A DNA stretch of 64,000 nt from JBJXHG01 sp046160865 (GCA_046160865.1 JBJXHG010000190.1:4907-68906), one strand, 5' to 3'; positions 27,276-36,848 are shown, numbered from the stretch's first letter. Numbers and translations: made by a program. Notes: generated from the sequence alone by a model not told the origin.

Positions 27276-27553
27276 GCTGGCTCGCGCGCATTTTCCGCGG
27301 CGATCCGGCGCGCACGCCGAGCGGGGATCCCGCGCGCGTGCGCGAAGTCGAGGCGGTGCTCGCGGAGCTCCGGCCTTACTTTCGCGCCGATCTCGGTGAC
27401 ATCGAACTCGAGGCCGTCGATGGCGACTACGTCGACGTGCGGCTGCGCGGCGCTTGCGCGACGTGCTCCGCCAGCGACTCGACACTGTTCGGAGCGCTCG
27501 AGCCGCGGCTCAAGGAGCGCGTGCCTTGGGTTCGAGGCGTGCGCGCGCGTTGA
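27272..27553 (+). CDS. NifU C-terminal-domain (Nfu-like) Fe-S protein
   Basis: 93-residue protein with the Nfu fold: VEAVLAELRPYFRADLGDIEL followed by the CxxC cluster ligand pair Cys62/Cys65 in GACATCSAS. Such domains assemble or carry 4Fe-4S clusters. A 20-residue N-terminal extension precedes the domain. ATG 27272 overlaps the preceding gene. The partner of the upstream phosphotransfer-like protein is unknown. Confidence 0.85.
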   Translation: MSWLARIFRGDPARTPSGDPARVREVEAVLAELRPYFRADLGDIELEAVDGDYVDVRLRGACATCSASDSTLFGALEPRLKERVPWVRGVRAR

Positions 27554-27568
27554 GCCGGGCTCTCGAAG

Positions 27569-27751
27569 AGTTGGCCTGCACGTCTCACCACATCCGGCTG
27601 CGGCCGCGGCAACTCGCCGCGGTCGGCGTTCTTGGATCGGAGTCGATCGTCGCCGGCCCAACAAGTCGGCTGCGGTCGATCCCGATCCAGAGTTTTCACC
27701 AGAGCGACCTGGCACGTCCTCGCGACGGACGTGGTGAGAGAAGCAGGCGAG
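27569..27751 (-). repeat. 181-bp palindromic element, copy B (inverted, diverged)
   Basis: The reverse-complement relative of copies A, C and D: left end GCACGTCTCACCACATCC, right end GGACGTGGTGAGAGAAGC. The inner dyad is TCGGAGTCGA/TCGATCCCGA. More diverged than the others. Its end abuts the stop codon of the propeller gene at 27753. Confidence 0.75.
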
Positions 27752-27752
27752 G

Positions 27753-29102
27753 TCAGTCGCGCACGGCGCCGGAGCTGCCGACGCGCACGCCGCGCCCGTC
27801 CTTCACGATCGCTTGCAGGACGCGCGTGCCCTGCAAGTTGCCGGGATTGTAGTACGTCCACGTCGCGTTGCCGGCCGCGTCGACAGGCACTTCACCGATG
27901 CGGCGGATCGCCGGCAACGGCATGCCGGTGTGGAACAGGAACGTGCCGAAGTCGTACGCCGATTCGATCGGCGCCACCAAGTCGGCCGAGCACACCAGGA
28001 TGCCGACCGTGCCGTTGGGTGCCGCACCGCGAATCGTCAGCGTGACTTCACCGGGACCTGCGATGCCCGGACCCGCGAGTGCGGGCATCGGACGCTGCGG
28101 CACCGCGTGCATCACGCGCGAGAACTGCACCGTGGTGAAGTGCGTCGAGCGGTAGCGCAGCGTCGTCGACGTCGCCGGCTGGAACGCCTGGAACGCACCG
28201 GGACCGGTGCCGTCGAAGAACTCGAGGTTCGAGACGGAAGCACCCGTCTCGACGATCTCGGCGACGCGCGTTCCGGCGAGGTTGAACTCGCGGACATACC
28301 CCGTGCTCCCGAACGACGAGTCCGCGACGAATACGTGGCCGTTGACCGGCTCGAGCGCGAGATCCGCCGCACCGTCCAGGCCCGACACGAACGTCGTGGC
28401 ATTGCCGTTCGTGAGCCCACCGGACGTCACGAGCGCGGCGTTCCAGCGCACGATCGTGAACGCACCCGGCGGGGGCGGGAACGCATCCGTTTGGATGCCG
28501 TAGTAGAGATCGCCGTTCGCCGCGAGCGCGAGGGGACCCGAGGGACCCGTCACCGTGCCGATGAGCGTGGCCACGCCGGTCGACGTGTGCACGCGGTAGA
28601 GCTCGTTGCCGCAGCCGAAACCGCACGTCGCTGCGCTGACGAGCACGTGGTTCGCGCCCTCGAACGCTGCGTCGAAATTGAAGTCGAGATCGGCGAGCGG
28701 TGCGACGCCGCCACCGGCGAGATCGACCTTGTAGATGACGCCGGTGGAGCTCTCGCCCACGAGCGCGAACGTGTCGGTTGGATCCACGGCGACGAAGCTC
28801 GTGAACACGAATCCGGGCAGCGTGCCGAGTGTGGCGAGCAGTGTGCCGTCGTGCGCGGTGCGCGTGATCGAGAAGCCGTCGAACACGACGCGCTCTCCGT
28901 TCGGACGCGACGCGTAGGCGTCGAAGAGCCCGACGTTGCGGACGGAGTCGTAGGCGAAGCCGGGGGCGAGCTGATCGAACGGCCGTGCGATGGGACGCAC
29001 GAGGCCGTGAGAGTTCGCGGGAGCGCTCGTGGCGGTCTGGGCGAACACGGGAGTCGCGCAGCACGCGACGAGCGAAACGCAGAGCAGGAAACGGAACTTC
29101 AT
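27753..29102 (-). CDS. Secreted beta-propeller-like protein under cobalamin riboswitch
   Basis: 449-residue exported protein: signal peptide MKFRFLLCVSLVACCATPVFAQ, then a series of repeats resembling NHL/SMP-30-like propeller blades (VDPTDTFALVGESSTGVIYKV, ALAANGDLYYGIQ, ALEPVNGHVFVADSSFGSTG). The C-terminal beta domain of about 110 residues (GEVTLTIRGAAPNGTVGIL...YYNPGNLQGTRVLQAIVKDGRG) resembles C-terminal domains of secreted proteins in some planctomycetes. ATG 29102 has a perfect AAAGGAG site. Expression is very probably controlled by the upstream cobalamin riboswitch, pointing to a role in corrinoid acquisition or in a cobalamin-dependent process at the cell surface. The biochemical function is unknown. 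Confidence 0.8.
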   Translation of the reverse strand: MKFRFLLCVSLVACCATPVFAQTATSAPANSHGLVRPIARPFDQLAPGFAYDSVRNVGLFDAYASRPNGERVVFDGFSITRTAHDGTLLATLGTLPGFVFTSFVAVDPTDTFALVGESSTGVIYKVDLAGGGVAPLADLDFNFDAAFEGANHVLVSAATCGFGCGNELYRVHTSTGVATLIGTVTGPSGPLALAANGDLYYGIQTDAFPPPPGAFTIVRWNAALVTSGGLTNGNATTFVSGLDGAADLALEPVNGHVFVADSSFGSTGYVREFNLAGTRVAEIVETGASVSNLEFFDGTGPGAFQAFQPATSTTLRYRSTHFTTVQFSRVMHAVPQRPMPALAGPGIAGPGEVTLTIRGAAPNGTVGILVCSADLVAPIESAYDFGTFLFHTGMPLPAIRRIGEVPVDAAGNATWTYYNPGNLQGTRVLQAIVKDGRGVRVGSSGAVRD

Positions 29103-29204
29103 GAGGGTTCTCCTTTCGATGATTCGTCGAAGGGCCGTCCCGTCCGCGGGCTCGCGGCGAGAACGGCGGAGAACCCGCGCGTCGCGCACGCGAGCCTTCG
29201 TCCG

Positions 29205-29400
29205 AGGCCGGCGGCAAGCGATGCGCTTCGGATATCCTGACTCGCCGCCTCGTCCTCACCTCCGAGCCTTCCCAAAGCATTCGCCTCAGTGACCCGAGTC
29301 GCGCGCCAACCGCGTCGAACTCTGTGGAGATTCAGGACATGCGGCTCACAGTGGCGGGACCGTGCAGGCTCGACCTGCTTCCCCGAGAGCGCTCGCAGTC
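29205..29400 (-). ncRNA. Cobalamin riboswitch
   Basis: Reading the minus strand: the 5' core is GGGGAAGCAGG, then TGCACGGTCCCGCCACTGTG, the highly conserved cobalamin-aptamer segment. Downstream are TCACTG, GGGAAGG, GGACGAGGCGGCG and the B12-box-like GAGTCAGGAT. It lies in the leader of the secreted propeller gene. Below it, GGGTTCTCC (29176-29168) is perfectly complementary to the gene's Shine-Dalgarno region GGAGAACCC (29113-29105), indicating translational control by RBS sequestration. Boundaries are approximate. Confidence 0.85.
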
Positions 29401-29414
29401 GTTGACTGACCGAG

Positions 29415-29442
29415 AGGATAGTGTCGGTGAGGCGCGCGTCAA
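29415..29442 (-). promoter_or_regulatory. Promoter of riboswitch transcript
   Basis: On the minus strand: TTGACG (29442-29437), a 16-bp spacer and TATCCT (29420-29415). The predicted start near 29408 is just in front of the riboswitch core and gives a leader of about 305 bases. Confidence 0.65.
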
Positions 29443-29486
29443 CGCCGCACGAGCTGGCCGCGCGGCCGCGCCTGGTCGGCGTCCGT

Positions 29487-29674
29487 CGCGCAGCACGTTC
29501 CTCACGACGTGTGGGCACGACCGCAGGGCGTGACAGCTCGCTTCTGGCAAGGCGTTGCATCGGAATCGACCGGAGCTCTCCTGTTAGGTCCGCGAGGATC
29601 GGTTCCGATCCAACATCGCGGGCGGAAGCGAGTCGGCGCGAACGCAGCAGGACGTGGTGAGAAATGCGGGCTAG
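29487..29674 (+). repeat. 181-bp palindromic element, copy C
   Basis: The right end GGTGAGAAATGCGGGCTAG is intact. The left end (CACGTTCCTCACGACGTG) is degraded. The inner dyad is TCGGAATCGA/TCGGTTCCGA, and the central segment from GCGTTGCATCGGAATCGACC onward is nearly identical to copy A. A TAAGAT -10-like box (29677-29682) lies just outside the right end and 15 bases before the next gene. Confidence 0.8.
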
Positions 29675-29697
29675 GCTAAGATCGACGGCGACCGACC

Positions 29698-31302
29698 ATG
29701 ATCACGGACATCACGACCCTCGACTCAGCCTTGGAGACTTTGGCCCGCCGCATCGCCGAAGATGCTCGCTTGCGCGTCGAGTTCCAGAGCACGCGCGGTC
29801 GGTTCGCGGTCGACACGGGTCCTCCGTTGTACGGTTCGGCGGGATCCGCGTCGGACCGCCGTCACCTCGAGTGGTTCTTGCTCGAGCCGCGTCCGCACGA
29901 AGCCTTCGGGCGGCCGGCCGAGCGCTTGCTTCGCGCGGAGAACGGAATCGACGCGGACACCACGCGCACGCTGCTCGACTCGATCGTGAGCGTCTTCGAA
30001 GTCGACGCCGTCGAGCCCGGCGTCGGCTATCGACTGACGGACCTCGTGAATCCGGGCACGTACGGCGTGGCCGACAGCGAGCGCTCGAAGGACTCCGCGG
30101 TTGGAGACTTGTACGTCGGTCGCATCTATCCAGTCGCGGGATCGCTGCACCGTCCTTCGCGCGCGGCCGCCCTGTTTCGTGACCCCGCGCTCCTGCGTGC
30201 AGTACACGCAGACCTGACGCGCGCGCACGAACGCAAGCCGGGCGCGCTGCGCATCACGCAGGACGAGATCGAGAAGATGTTCTTCGCGACCCCGAGCACC
30301 GATCCGGTGGGGGAGGCGCGTCGTCTCCTGCGCGAGGCCGGCCTGCGCGAACTCGAGATCGAGCGTGTCTTCGAGTCGCTCGCCCGCGCTACGCCACCGT
30401 CCGCGACCGTGCCGTTCGCGCAGCCCGACGTCCTCGGCGAGGAACTCGATCGGATCGCGTTCGAAACCGATGTGGATCTCGACATCGCACGCCGGGCGCT
30501 GCTGGCCGCATGGCCGCAGCTCGCCCGAGCGTCGCACGCCCGGCCGCGTGCGACGCGCAAAGAGAGCGACGAGATCGCCGAAGCGCTCGCCGAGTTCCAA
30601 CGTGGCGAAGCCAGCGGCGAGCGACTCGACAAGCTGCTGAACGATCTCGAAACGCGGCTCCGAATCGAGGCGCCGGACGATCCGGATGCGCTCGAGCCCG
30701 CGCCCGATTTTCCCGGAGTCGTCGGCGCGATCGTCGAGGAGTTCCTGTGGGAGATGAATCACACCGCGACGCGCATGCCGTCGAACGCGCGGACGGTGCT
30801 GGAGAGCTTCGGCCGTTTCTCGTCCCACATCGGTGTCTTCGAGAACCTGCGGCCGCGCGACGTGCTCGAGTTCGCCTGCCGTTGGCTGCCGGAGGCCGGT
30901 GCGCTGCCGACCGAGGCGGCGGCCCGCGACGCGATCGAGACGCTGCACGCTTTCTGCACGTGGGCGGATCAAGCGCAGGGTGCGACACTCGCAGCCCCCA
31001 CGCATTCGGCTCTCGATCGGCTGCGAGTCAATCTTCCGCGCGTCACGAGCGTGAACGTGCGACTCTCGACCGCGGACACGGATCCGATCGGCCAGCTCTA
31101 CACGTGCACGGAAATCGTCGCCGACACGACCTGCACGTTGCGCGACCTGGTTGGTGCACTGCACTCTGCGCGCCTCCCCGCGTGCGTTGCGCCGAACCTG
31201 TGCGCTGGCGATCGCGTCCGTGGGGAACTGCGCGCTGACGGCGAGCTGCGCGTGCTACGGTGCTATCCGCCTCTGGGCGACGAAGAGCCGCAGGCGGACT
31301 GA
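29698..31302 (+). CDS. Hypothetical 534-residue cytoplasmic protein
   Basis: A soluble, acidic 534-residue protein without signal peptide or membrane segment. The first approximately 150 residues look mixed alpha/beta (HLEWFLLEPRPHEAF, GYRLTDLVNPGTYGV). The middle is helical and charged (residues about 200-320). A helical part follows (EEFLWEMNHTATRM), then a beta-rich end (LYTCTEIVADTTCTLRD). No known domain was recognised. ATG 29698 has no clear Shine-Dalgarno site and lies right beside repeat copy C. It is convergent with the GyrI-like lipoprotein gene, 4 bases apart. Confidence 0.75.
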   Translation: MITDITTLDSALETLARRIAEDARLRVEFQSTRGRFAVDTGPPLYGSAGSASDRRHLEWFLLEPRPHEAFGRPAERLLRAENGIDADTTRTLLDSIVSVFEVDAVEPGVGYRLTDLVNPGTYGVADSERSKDSAVGDLYVGRIYPVAGSLHRPSRAAALFRDPALLRAVHADLTRAHERKPGALRITQDEIEKMFFATPSTDPVGEARRLLREAGLRELEIERVFESLARATPPSATVPFAQPDVLGEELDRIAFETDVDLDIARRALLAAWPQLARASHARPRATRKESDEIAEALAEFQRGEASGERLDKLLNDLETRLRIEAPDDPDALEPAPDFPGVVGAIVEEFLWEMNHTATRMPSNARTVLESFGRFSSHIGVFENLRPRDVLEFACRWLPEAGALPTEAAARDAIETLHAFCTWADQAQGATLAAPTHSALDRLRVNLPRVTSVNVRLSTADTDPIGQLYTCTEIVADTTCTLRDLVGALHSARLPACVAPNLCAGDRVRGELRADGELRVLRCYPPLGDEEPQAD

Positions 31303-31306
31303 CGCC

Positions 31307-31921
31307 TCACTGTCCGGCGCGGACGGGAATCTGGATCTCGCACAAGAGTGCGTCGTACGTCGCGACGCTCGCCGGCGAGACGAGGTACACCTCGCGGATG
31401 GGACCGCCTTCGACCCAGCCGAAGCGCTGCATGTACGCGAGGATGCCGCGGTACGCGCGCGGAGCGTCGGGATACGGTCCCCGTACGACCGCGTACGCGA
31501 CCGTCGCGGCCGGCAGGACGTCCGCCTGCATATCTTGTGCATCGGGCAGGGTCGCGACCGGCAAGCACACACGCGAGCGAAGCTCGGCGCTCCCGACAAG
31601 GCCCGGGTCGTCGTAAAACAGCGCGAATGGCGGGCCGCTGATAGTGAGCCCCGCACGCACCGAGTCCGCGTGCAGGCCGGGCAACAATCGCCCAGTTTCC
31701 GTGTAGCTGCCGCGATGCTCGCGGAACACGTAGGGCTGGGCCAAGCGCTCCTTCCAATTCGCGTGTACGTCGTCGTACGGCGCGTCCGTGACCTCGACAT
31801 CCGCCGTGTACTGCCAGGCGGCGAAGTCGGAGGTCTGTGCGGCCGGTGCGCGACACGCGGCGAACCCAACCGCTGCCAGGAAGGCGAGTCGCAAGGACGT
31901 CGGCGAGGACGAGTTTCTCAT
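31307..31921 (-). CDS. Lipoprotein with GyrI-like ligand-binding domain
   Basis: 204-residue exported protein. ATG 31921 gives a signal peptide with lipobox FAAC (Cys23). The C-terminal half (PAATVAYAVVRGPYPDAPRAY..., GGPIREVYLVSP) resembles the GyrI-like/AraC effector-binding fold that binds small molecules. An envelope-anchored binding protein is inferred. The ligand is unknown. Confidence 0.65.
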   Translation of the reverse strand: MRNSSSPTSLRLAFLAAVGFAACRAPAAQTSDFAAWQYTADVEVTDAPYDDVHANWKERLAQPYVFREHRGSYTETGRLLPGLHADSVRAGLTISGPPFALFYDDPGLVGSAELRSRVCLPVATLPDAQDMQADVLPAATVAYAVVRGPYPDAPRAYRGILAYMQRFGWVEGGPIREVYLVSPASVATYDALLCEIQIPVRAGQ

Positions 31922-32065
31922 GCGCAGAGCTTGGCGGCTCGACGCACACAGATCTACCGCACGCATCCGCATCAGTGTCTGATAATGTCCGTTATGAATC
32001 GTTATTGGGCACTGGTCCAGTTTCGAGCCGCCCGCGCTTTCGGCGAGACGCGCTGTCGCGTGGCG

Positions 32066-32094
32066 TTGTCCTGCTACGGGCCATCCGGTAGGTT
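32066..32094 (+). promoter_or_regulatory. Promoter for sdhCAB
   Basis: TTGTCC at 32066-32071, a 17-bp spacer and TAGGTT at 32089-32094, 42 bases before the sdhC start. A short AT-rich dyad (TGATAA N6 TTATGA) at about 31979-31996 may be an operator for this promoter or for the divergent lipoprotein gene. Confidence 0.4.
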
Positions 32095-32136
32095 TCGCGC
32101 CTTCGTCTCCGGCCGGTAAAGCCCGAGGATCACTGC

Positions 32137-32805
32137 ATGTTGGATTGGCTTCGGCGGCTGTGGACCGCCTCGATCGGCAAGAAGTTCTGGATGGCCGTCA
32201 CCGGCATCCTGCTGATCGCCTTCCTGCTGGTTCACCTCTCGGGGAACCTGCTGCTCTACGCGGACTCGAGCGGCGCCGCGTTCGATGCGTACGTGCACTG
32301 GCTGGAGTCGAATCCGCTCCTACCGGTGGCCGAGATCGGGTTGCTGCTCTTGTTCGTCGCGCACATCGCGATGGCGTTGCGCGTGACTGCAGAGAACCGC
32401 GACGCGCGACGCCATGGCTACCGCGTGCGAGCATCGAAAGGCGCGCGCACACTCGCCTCGAGTTCGATGGCCGTGACGGGTGTCGTGCTGCTCGTGTTCC
32501 TCGTCGTGCACGTCGTCGACTTCCGGGTCGGCAAGGAACTCTCCGTGAACGACGGCCGTAGCTTGTACTCGCTCGTGCGCGAGCGCTTGGCGTCACCCGT
32601 GGGTGTCAGCATCTATCTCGCGGGCACGGTGGTACTGGCGTTGCACCTGCGTCACGGTTTCCGCAGCGCGATGCAGAGCCTGGGTTGGAATCACCCGAAC
32701 GTGAACCCTCTCTGGACGCGGCTCGGATGGCTGCTTTCCATTGCGATCGCCGTCGGGTTCGCGTCGTTTCCGATCTACTTCTGGCTGCGAGGAGACGCAC
32801 CATGA
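32137..32805 (+). CDS. sdhC: Succinate dehydrogenase cytochrome b558 subunit
   Basis: 222-residue membrane anchor with five hydrophobic helices, the single-subunit b558 type found with SdhA/SdhB and no SdhD. Heme-ligand-type His are in helices 1, 2, 3 and 4 ([37 protein letters not shown]). It overlaps sdhA by ATGA. Confidence 0.93.
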   Translation: MLDWLRRLWTASIGKKFWMAVTGILLIAFLLVHLSGNLLLYADSSGAAFDAYVHWLESNPLLPVAEIGLLLLFVAHIAMALRVTAENRDARRHGYRVRASKGARTLASSSMAVTGVVLLVFLVVHVVDFRVGKELSVNDGRSLYSLVRERLASPVGVSIYLAGTVVLALHLRHGFRSAMQSLGWNHPNVNPLWTRLGWLLSIAIAVGFASFPIYFWLRGDAP

Positions 32806-34724
32806 GCGGCGTGCGGCTCGATTCGAAGGCACCCGGCGGTCCGATGGCGGAGCGTTGGACGCGCCACAAGTTCGACCTGAAGCTCATCAACCCGGCCAAC
32901 CGGCGCAAGTTCCACGTGCTCGTCGTTGGCACCGGGCTGGCCGGATCTTCGGCGGCCGCGAGCTTGGCGGAGATGGGCTATCGCGTGAGCGTGCTGTGCA
33001 TCCACGACTCGCCCCGGCGTGCGCACAGTATCGCGGCGCAGGGCGGGATCAACGCGGCGAAGAACTATCCGAACGACGGCGACAGCGTGTTTCGGCTCTT
33101 CTACGACACGGTCAAGGGCGGTGACTTTCGCGCTCGCGAGAGCAACGTGCACCGTCTCGCGGAAGTCAGCAACACGATCATCGATCAATGCGTTGCACAG
33201 GGAGTCCCCTTCGCTCGCGAATACGGCGGACTCCTCGCGAATCGGTCCTTCGGCGGAGCGCAGGTGTCGCGCACGTTCTACGCACGCGGCCAGACCGGCC
33301 AGCAGCTACTGCTCGGCGCGTACAGTGCGCTGATGCGTCAAGTTGGCGCCAAGCGAGTGGAGATGTTTCCGCGCCGCGAAATGTTGGATCTCGTCGTCGT
33401 GGACGGCGTGGCGCGCGGAGTGATCGCTCGCAACTTGAGCACCGGCGAGTTCGAACGGCACGTCGCGGATGCCGTGCTCCTCTGCACCGGCGGCTACGGG
33501 AACGCGTTCTACCTTTCCACTAACGCGAAGGCGTGCAACGTCACTGCTGCGTGGCGCGCCCACAAGCGCGGCGCGTTCTTCGCCAATCCTTGCTTCACGC
33601 AGATCCACCCGACGTGTATTCCGATTTCGGGGGATAGTCAGTCCAAGCTCACGCTCATGAGCGAGAGCTTGCGCAACGACGGGCGCGTGTGGGTCCCGAC
33701 GAAGCTCGCCGACGGTCGCGCGCCCGAATCGGTTCCGGAGTCGGACCGGGATTACTTCCTCGAGCGTAAGTACCCGAGCTTCGGGAACCTCGTGCCACGC
33801 GATGTTGCATCGCGGAATGCGAAGCAGGTGTGCGACGAGGGCCGCGGCGTCGGTGCAACGAAGACGTCCGTTTACCTGGATTTCCGAGACGCGATCTCGC
33901 GCGAGGGCGTGGATGCGATTCGCGCGCGCTACGGCAACCTCTTCCAGATGTACGAGCGCATCACCGGCGAGGATCCGTACCGCACGCCGATGCGCATCTA
34001 CCCTGCCGTGCATTACACGATGGGCGGACTGTGGGTCGACTACAACCTGGAGAGCACGATCCCAGGACTGTTCGTACTCGGCGAAGCGAACTTCTCCGAT
34101 CACGGCGCGAATCGCCTCGGTGCGAGTGCGCTCATGCAGGGGCTCGCCGACGGCTACTTCGTCGTGACAGTCACGATCGCGGCGCACCTCGCGGCTCGCA
34201 AGCTGCCGGCGCTTGCTGCGGATCACCCTGCATTCCGCGCTGCGGAAGCAGAGGCATCGGACCGCAACCGTCGCCTGCTCGCGGTGCAGGGCACGCGGAG
34301 CGCCGAGAGTTTCCATCGCGAGCTCGGTCGTACGGTGTGGGATCACTGCGGGATGTCGCGCAATGCTGCGGGACTCACGAAAGCGTGCGAGCACATTCGC
34401 AACTTGCGCGCGGAGTTCTGGGATACCGTGCGCGTGCTCGGTTCCGGCGAGGAGCTCAATCAAGCGCTCGAGCACGCGGGTCGCGTGGCCGACTTCCTCG
34501 AGTTCGCGGAACTCATGGTCTCGGACGCCTTGCACCGAGAGGAGTCGTGCGGCGGACACTTCCGGGAGGAGCATCAGACGCCAGAGAACGAGGCCCAGCG
34601 CGACGACGAGCGTTTCGCGTACGTTGCCGCGTTCGAATTCCAAGGCGTGGGCACTCGGGCGACGCTGCACAAGGAGCCGCTGACGTTCGAAGTCGTGAAG
34701 CCGACGACACGGAGCTACAAATGA
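32802..34724 (+). CDS. sdhA: Succinate dehydrogenase/fumarate reductase flavoprotein
   Basis: 640-residue flavoprotein of complex II. FAD-binding [19 protein letters not shown] lies near residue 41. The covalent-FAD region [17 protein letters not shown] carries His75. Active-site segments [16 protein letters not shown] and [19 protein letters not shown] are present. ATG 32802 has GGAG upstream and overlaps sdhC. Confidence 0.97.
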   Translation: MSGVRLDSKAPGGPMAERWTRHKFDLKLINPANRRKFHVLVVGTGLAGSSAAASLAEMGYRVSVLCIHDSPRRAHSIAAQGGINAAKNYPNDGDSVFRLFYDTVKGGDFRARESNVHRLAEVSNTIIDQCVAQGVPFAREYGGLLANRSFGGAQVSRTFYARGQTGQQLLLGAYSALMRQVGAKRVEMFPRREMLDLVVVDGVARGVIARNLSTGEFERHVADAVLLCTGGYGNAFYLSTNAKACNVTAAWRAHKRGAFFANPCFTQIHPTCIPISGDSQSKLTLMSESLRNDGRVWVPTKLADGRAPESVPESDRDYFLERKYPSFGNLVPRDVASRNAKQVCDEGRGVGATKTSVYLDFRDAISREGVDAIRARYGNLFQMYERITGEDPYRTPMRIYPAVHYTMGGLWVDYNLESTIPGLFVLGEANFSDHGANRLGASALMQGLADGYFVVTVTIAAHLAARKLPALAADHPAFRAAEAEASDRNRRLLAVQGTRSAESFHRELGRTVWDHCGMSRNAAGLTKACEHIRNLRAEFWDTVRVLGSGEELNQALEHAGRVADFLEFAELMVSDALHREESCGGHFREEHQTPENEAQRDDERFAYVAAFEFQGVGTRATLHKEPLTFEVVKPTTRSYK

Positions 34725-35533
34725 GCCACGACGCGCATGCGCACGGCGACGATTCGGCGATGAAGGTCACGTTGCACGTCTGGCGTCAGCGGGATGCTCG
34801 CGACGAAGGCGGATTCGAGACCTATCACCTGCACAGCGTGGTGCCGGACATGTCCTTTCTCGAAATGCTGGACTCGCTGAACGAGCAGCTCACGCGCGAG
34901 GGACGCGCTCCTGTCGCGTTCGACCACGATTGCCGCGAGGGCATCTGCGGGAGTTGCAGCCTGGTGATCAACGGCCAGCCGCACGGTCCCGACAAGGAAA
35001 CCGCAACCTGCCAGCTCCACATGCGCCGTTTCCGGAGCGGCGACGTCTTCACGATCGAGCCGTTCCGTGCCAACGCGTTTCCCGTCATCCGCGATCTCGT
35101 GGTCGATCGGAGCGCATTCGATCGCATCATTGCTGCCGGCGGTTTCGTTTCCATCAACACGGGCTCGGCACCGGAAGCCAACACCGTCGCCGTTCCGCGC
35201 GATCGGGCCGAGCTGGCGATGGACGCAGCAGCATGCATCGGCTGCGGCGCATGCGTCGCAGCGTGTCCGAACGCCTCCGCGATGCTGTTCGTGGCGGCCA
35301 AAGTCTCGCACCTCGCACTCCTCCCGCAAGGAGAGCCGGAACGTCAACGGCGCGTGCTTGCGATGGTCACCACGATGGACGCCGAAGGTTTCGGAAACTG
35401 CTCGAATCACTTCGAGTGCGAAGCCGCGTGCCCCAAGGGCATCTCGGTCGCGAACATCGCTCGGCTCAACCGCGAGTTCGGCCGAGCGGCGCTTCGGGAA
35501 TCACCCGCGAGTGCCGCGACCGGCGGTGACTGA
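34721..35533 (+). CDS. sdhB: Succinate dehydrogenase iron-sulfur subunit
   Basis: 270-residue Fe-S subunit. 2Fe-2S ligands are Cys71, Cys76, Cys79 and Cys97 (CREGICGSC...TCQ). 4Fe-4S and 3Fe-4S ligands are in [12 protein letters not shown] (172-182) and [16 protein letters not shown] short His-rich N-terminus ([11 protein letters not shown]) precedes the domain. The start overlaps sdhA. It is convergent with the histidine-kinase-like gene, 1 base apart. Confidence 0.97.
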   Translation: MSHDAHAHGDDSAMKVTLHVWRQRDARDEGGFETYHLHSVVPDMSFLEMLDSLNEQLTREGRAPVAFDHDCREGICGSCSLVINGQPHGPDKETATCQLHMRRFRSGDVFTIEPFRANAFPVIRDLVVDRSAFDRIIAAGGFVSINTGSAPEANTVAVPRDRAELAMDAAACIGCGACVAACPNASAMLFVAAKVSHLALLPQGEPERQRRVLAMVTTMDAEGFGNCSNHFECEAACPKGISVANIARLNREFGRAALRESPASAATGGD

Positions 35534-35534
35534 C

Positions 35535-36848
35535 CTAGGCCGAAGCGATCGTATGCAGACGGACGTGGGGCCCCTGCCGCTCGAGCTCTCGCCACACGTC
35601 GCGCGCGTCGCGCGCTACAGCCGCTGGCGACACGACGAACGTGCGGCACTTCGAGTGGCTCGCCAGCCGCAACGCGGAGACGCAGTCGTCGACCACCGAT
35701 ACGTTCTCCCCGCGCGCGAGCAGCTCGCCGTGTACTCGCTCGCGCGCGTGCGAGCGCGGCGCGAGCACGATCGAGCGCGCCACGTTCATGGCGGGTACAT
35801 GCACCGTGACCACGGAGCCGTGTCCGATTTGTCCCGCCACCGTGAGTCGAGCTCCAATTTCCTGCGCGGCAGCGACGACGCTCGTCAGGCCGATGCCGCG
35901 CGCGCCGGCTCGGCCGGAGAGTTCGTTCGTCGCCGAGGGCAGCGAGAGCGTCCCGGGACCTTCGTCCACCACCTCGATTCGCACGCCCCTATCCGCAGTG
36001 CGAGCGCAACGAATCCGCACGCTGCCGCCGCTCCGTGAGCACTCGATCGCGTTGACGACGAGATTTCTCAGCAGTCGCGCGAGCGCGGTGCCGTCGGTCG
36101 CGACGTCCAGGTCGCGCTCTACTTCGACCGCGACCGTCGTTCCTCGATTCGAGCGCGCCGCGAGTTCGGCGGCTGCGGCCGCCTGGCGCGCCATGGCGGC
36201 GATATCGATGCGCTCACCGTGCGTGACCGCTTCCTCCGCCAGTCCTCGTTCGCACACGCGTTCCGCGTCCGAGATCGAGTCGTGCAAGATTGCCTCGGCG
36301 CCTGTGCGTCCGGCTTCGTCGGTCGCCGCCCAACGCATCAGTGTGAACAAGTGGCGCAGGTCGTGCAGCGTCGTCGCGAGCCGAACCTCGGATGCCTCCG
36401 CGACGGCGCGGCGCCCTCGTGAGGTGAAGTCGAGCCAGCGCGCGCACGTCGACAATTCGTCCACCGCGAACGGGCGCGACGGAGCGTTTGAAAAATGGAG
36501 CACGAGACTCGCGCCAGTGGCGGTGCGCGCGACCCAATGCGCCTCCCCGCAACCCGCGACCGGCATCTCGATCGCCGCGTCGCGCGAGCAAGCGCGTAGA
36601 ACGCTCGGCTCGAGCTCGCGTACCCCCCCAGTGAGCTCTCGGAGCTGGGTCGTCCCGTCATGCTCCGTGCGGAAAGCCCACCCCTCCCGGGATTCATCGA
36701 TCCAGTCAACACGTCGCGCCCCCCACCGCGCCGCGACCCGTGACATCCAGGAGCCCATCACGCGAGCACGGGCTCGGCGATCCTGCCCAGCGTCCGCGAC
36801 TGCGAGGATCAGGTCGCTCAGCAGGTCCACATCGATGAACGCGTCCAT
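35535..36848 (-). CDS. Soluble histidine-kinase-like protein
   Basis: 437-residue cytoplasmic protein. The N-terminal ~150 residues look GAF-like. The DHp-like helix ATTLHDLRHLFTLMRW carries the presumed phospho-His. The HATPase domain has N-box LLRNLVVNAIECSRSGG, G1 VVDEGPGTLSLPSA and G2 GARGIGLTSVVAAAQ. The C-terminal ~70 residues could be a degenerate receiver. No signal peptide or membrane segment. ATG 36848 lies at the head of a 258-base gap in which no gene is seen. No response regulator gene is adjacent. Confidence 0.8.
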   Translation of the reverse strand: MDAFIDVDLLSDLILAVADAGQDRRARARVMGSWMSRVAARWGARRVDWIDESREGWAFRTEHDGTTQLRELTGGVRELEPSVLRACSRDAAIEMPVAGCGEAHWVARTATGASLVLHFSNAPSRPFAVDELSTCARWLDFTSRGRRAVAEASEVRLATTLHDLRHLFTLMRWAATDEAGRTGAEAILHDSISDAERVCERGLAEEAVTHGERIDIAAMARQAAAAAELAARSNRGTTVAVEVERDLDVATDGTALARLLRNLVVNAIECSRSGGSVRIRCARTADRGVRIEVVDEGPGTLSLPSATNELSGRAGARGIGLTSVVAAAQEIGARLTVAGQIGHGSVVTVHVPAMNVARSIVLAPRSHARERVHGELLARGENVSVVDDCVSALRLASHSKCRTFVVSPAAVARDARDVWRELERQGPHVRLHTIASA

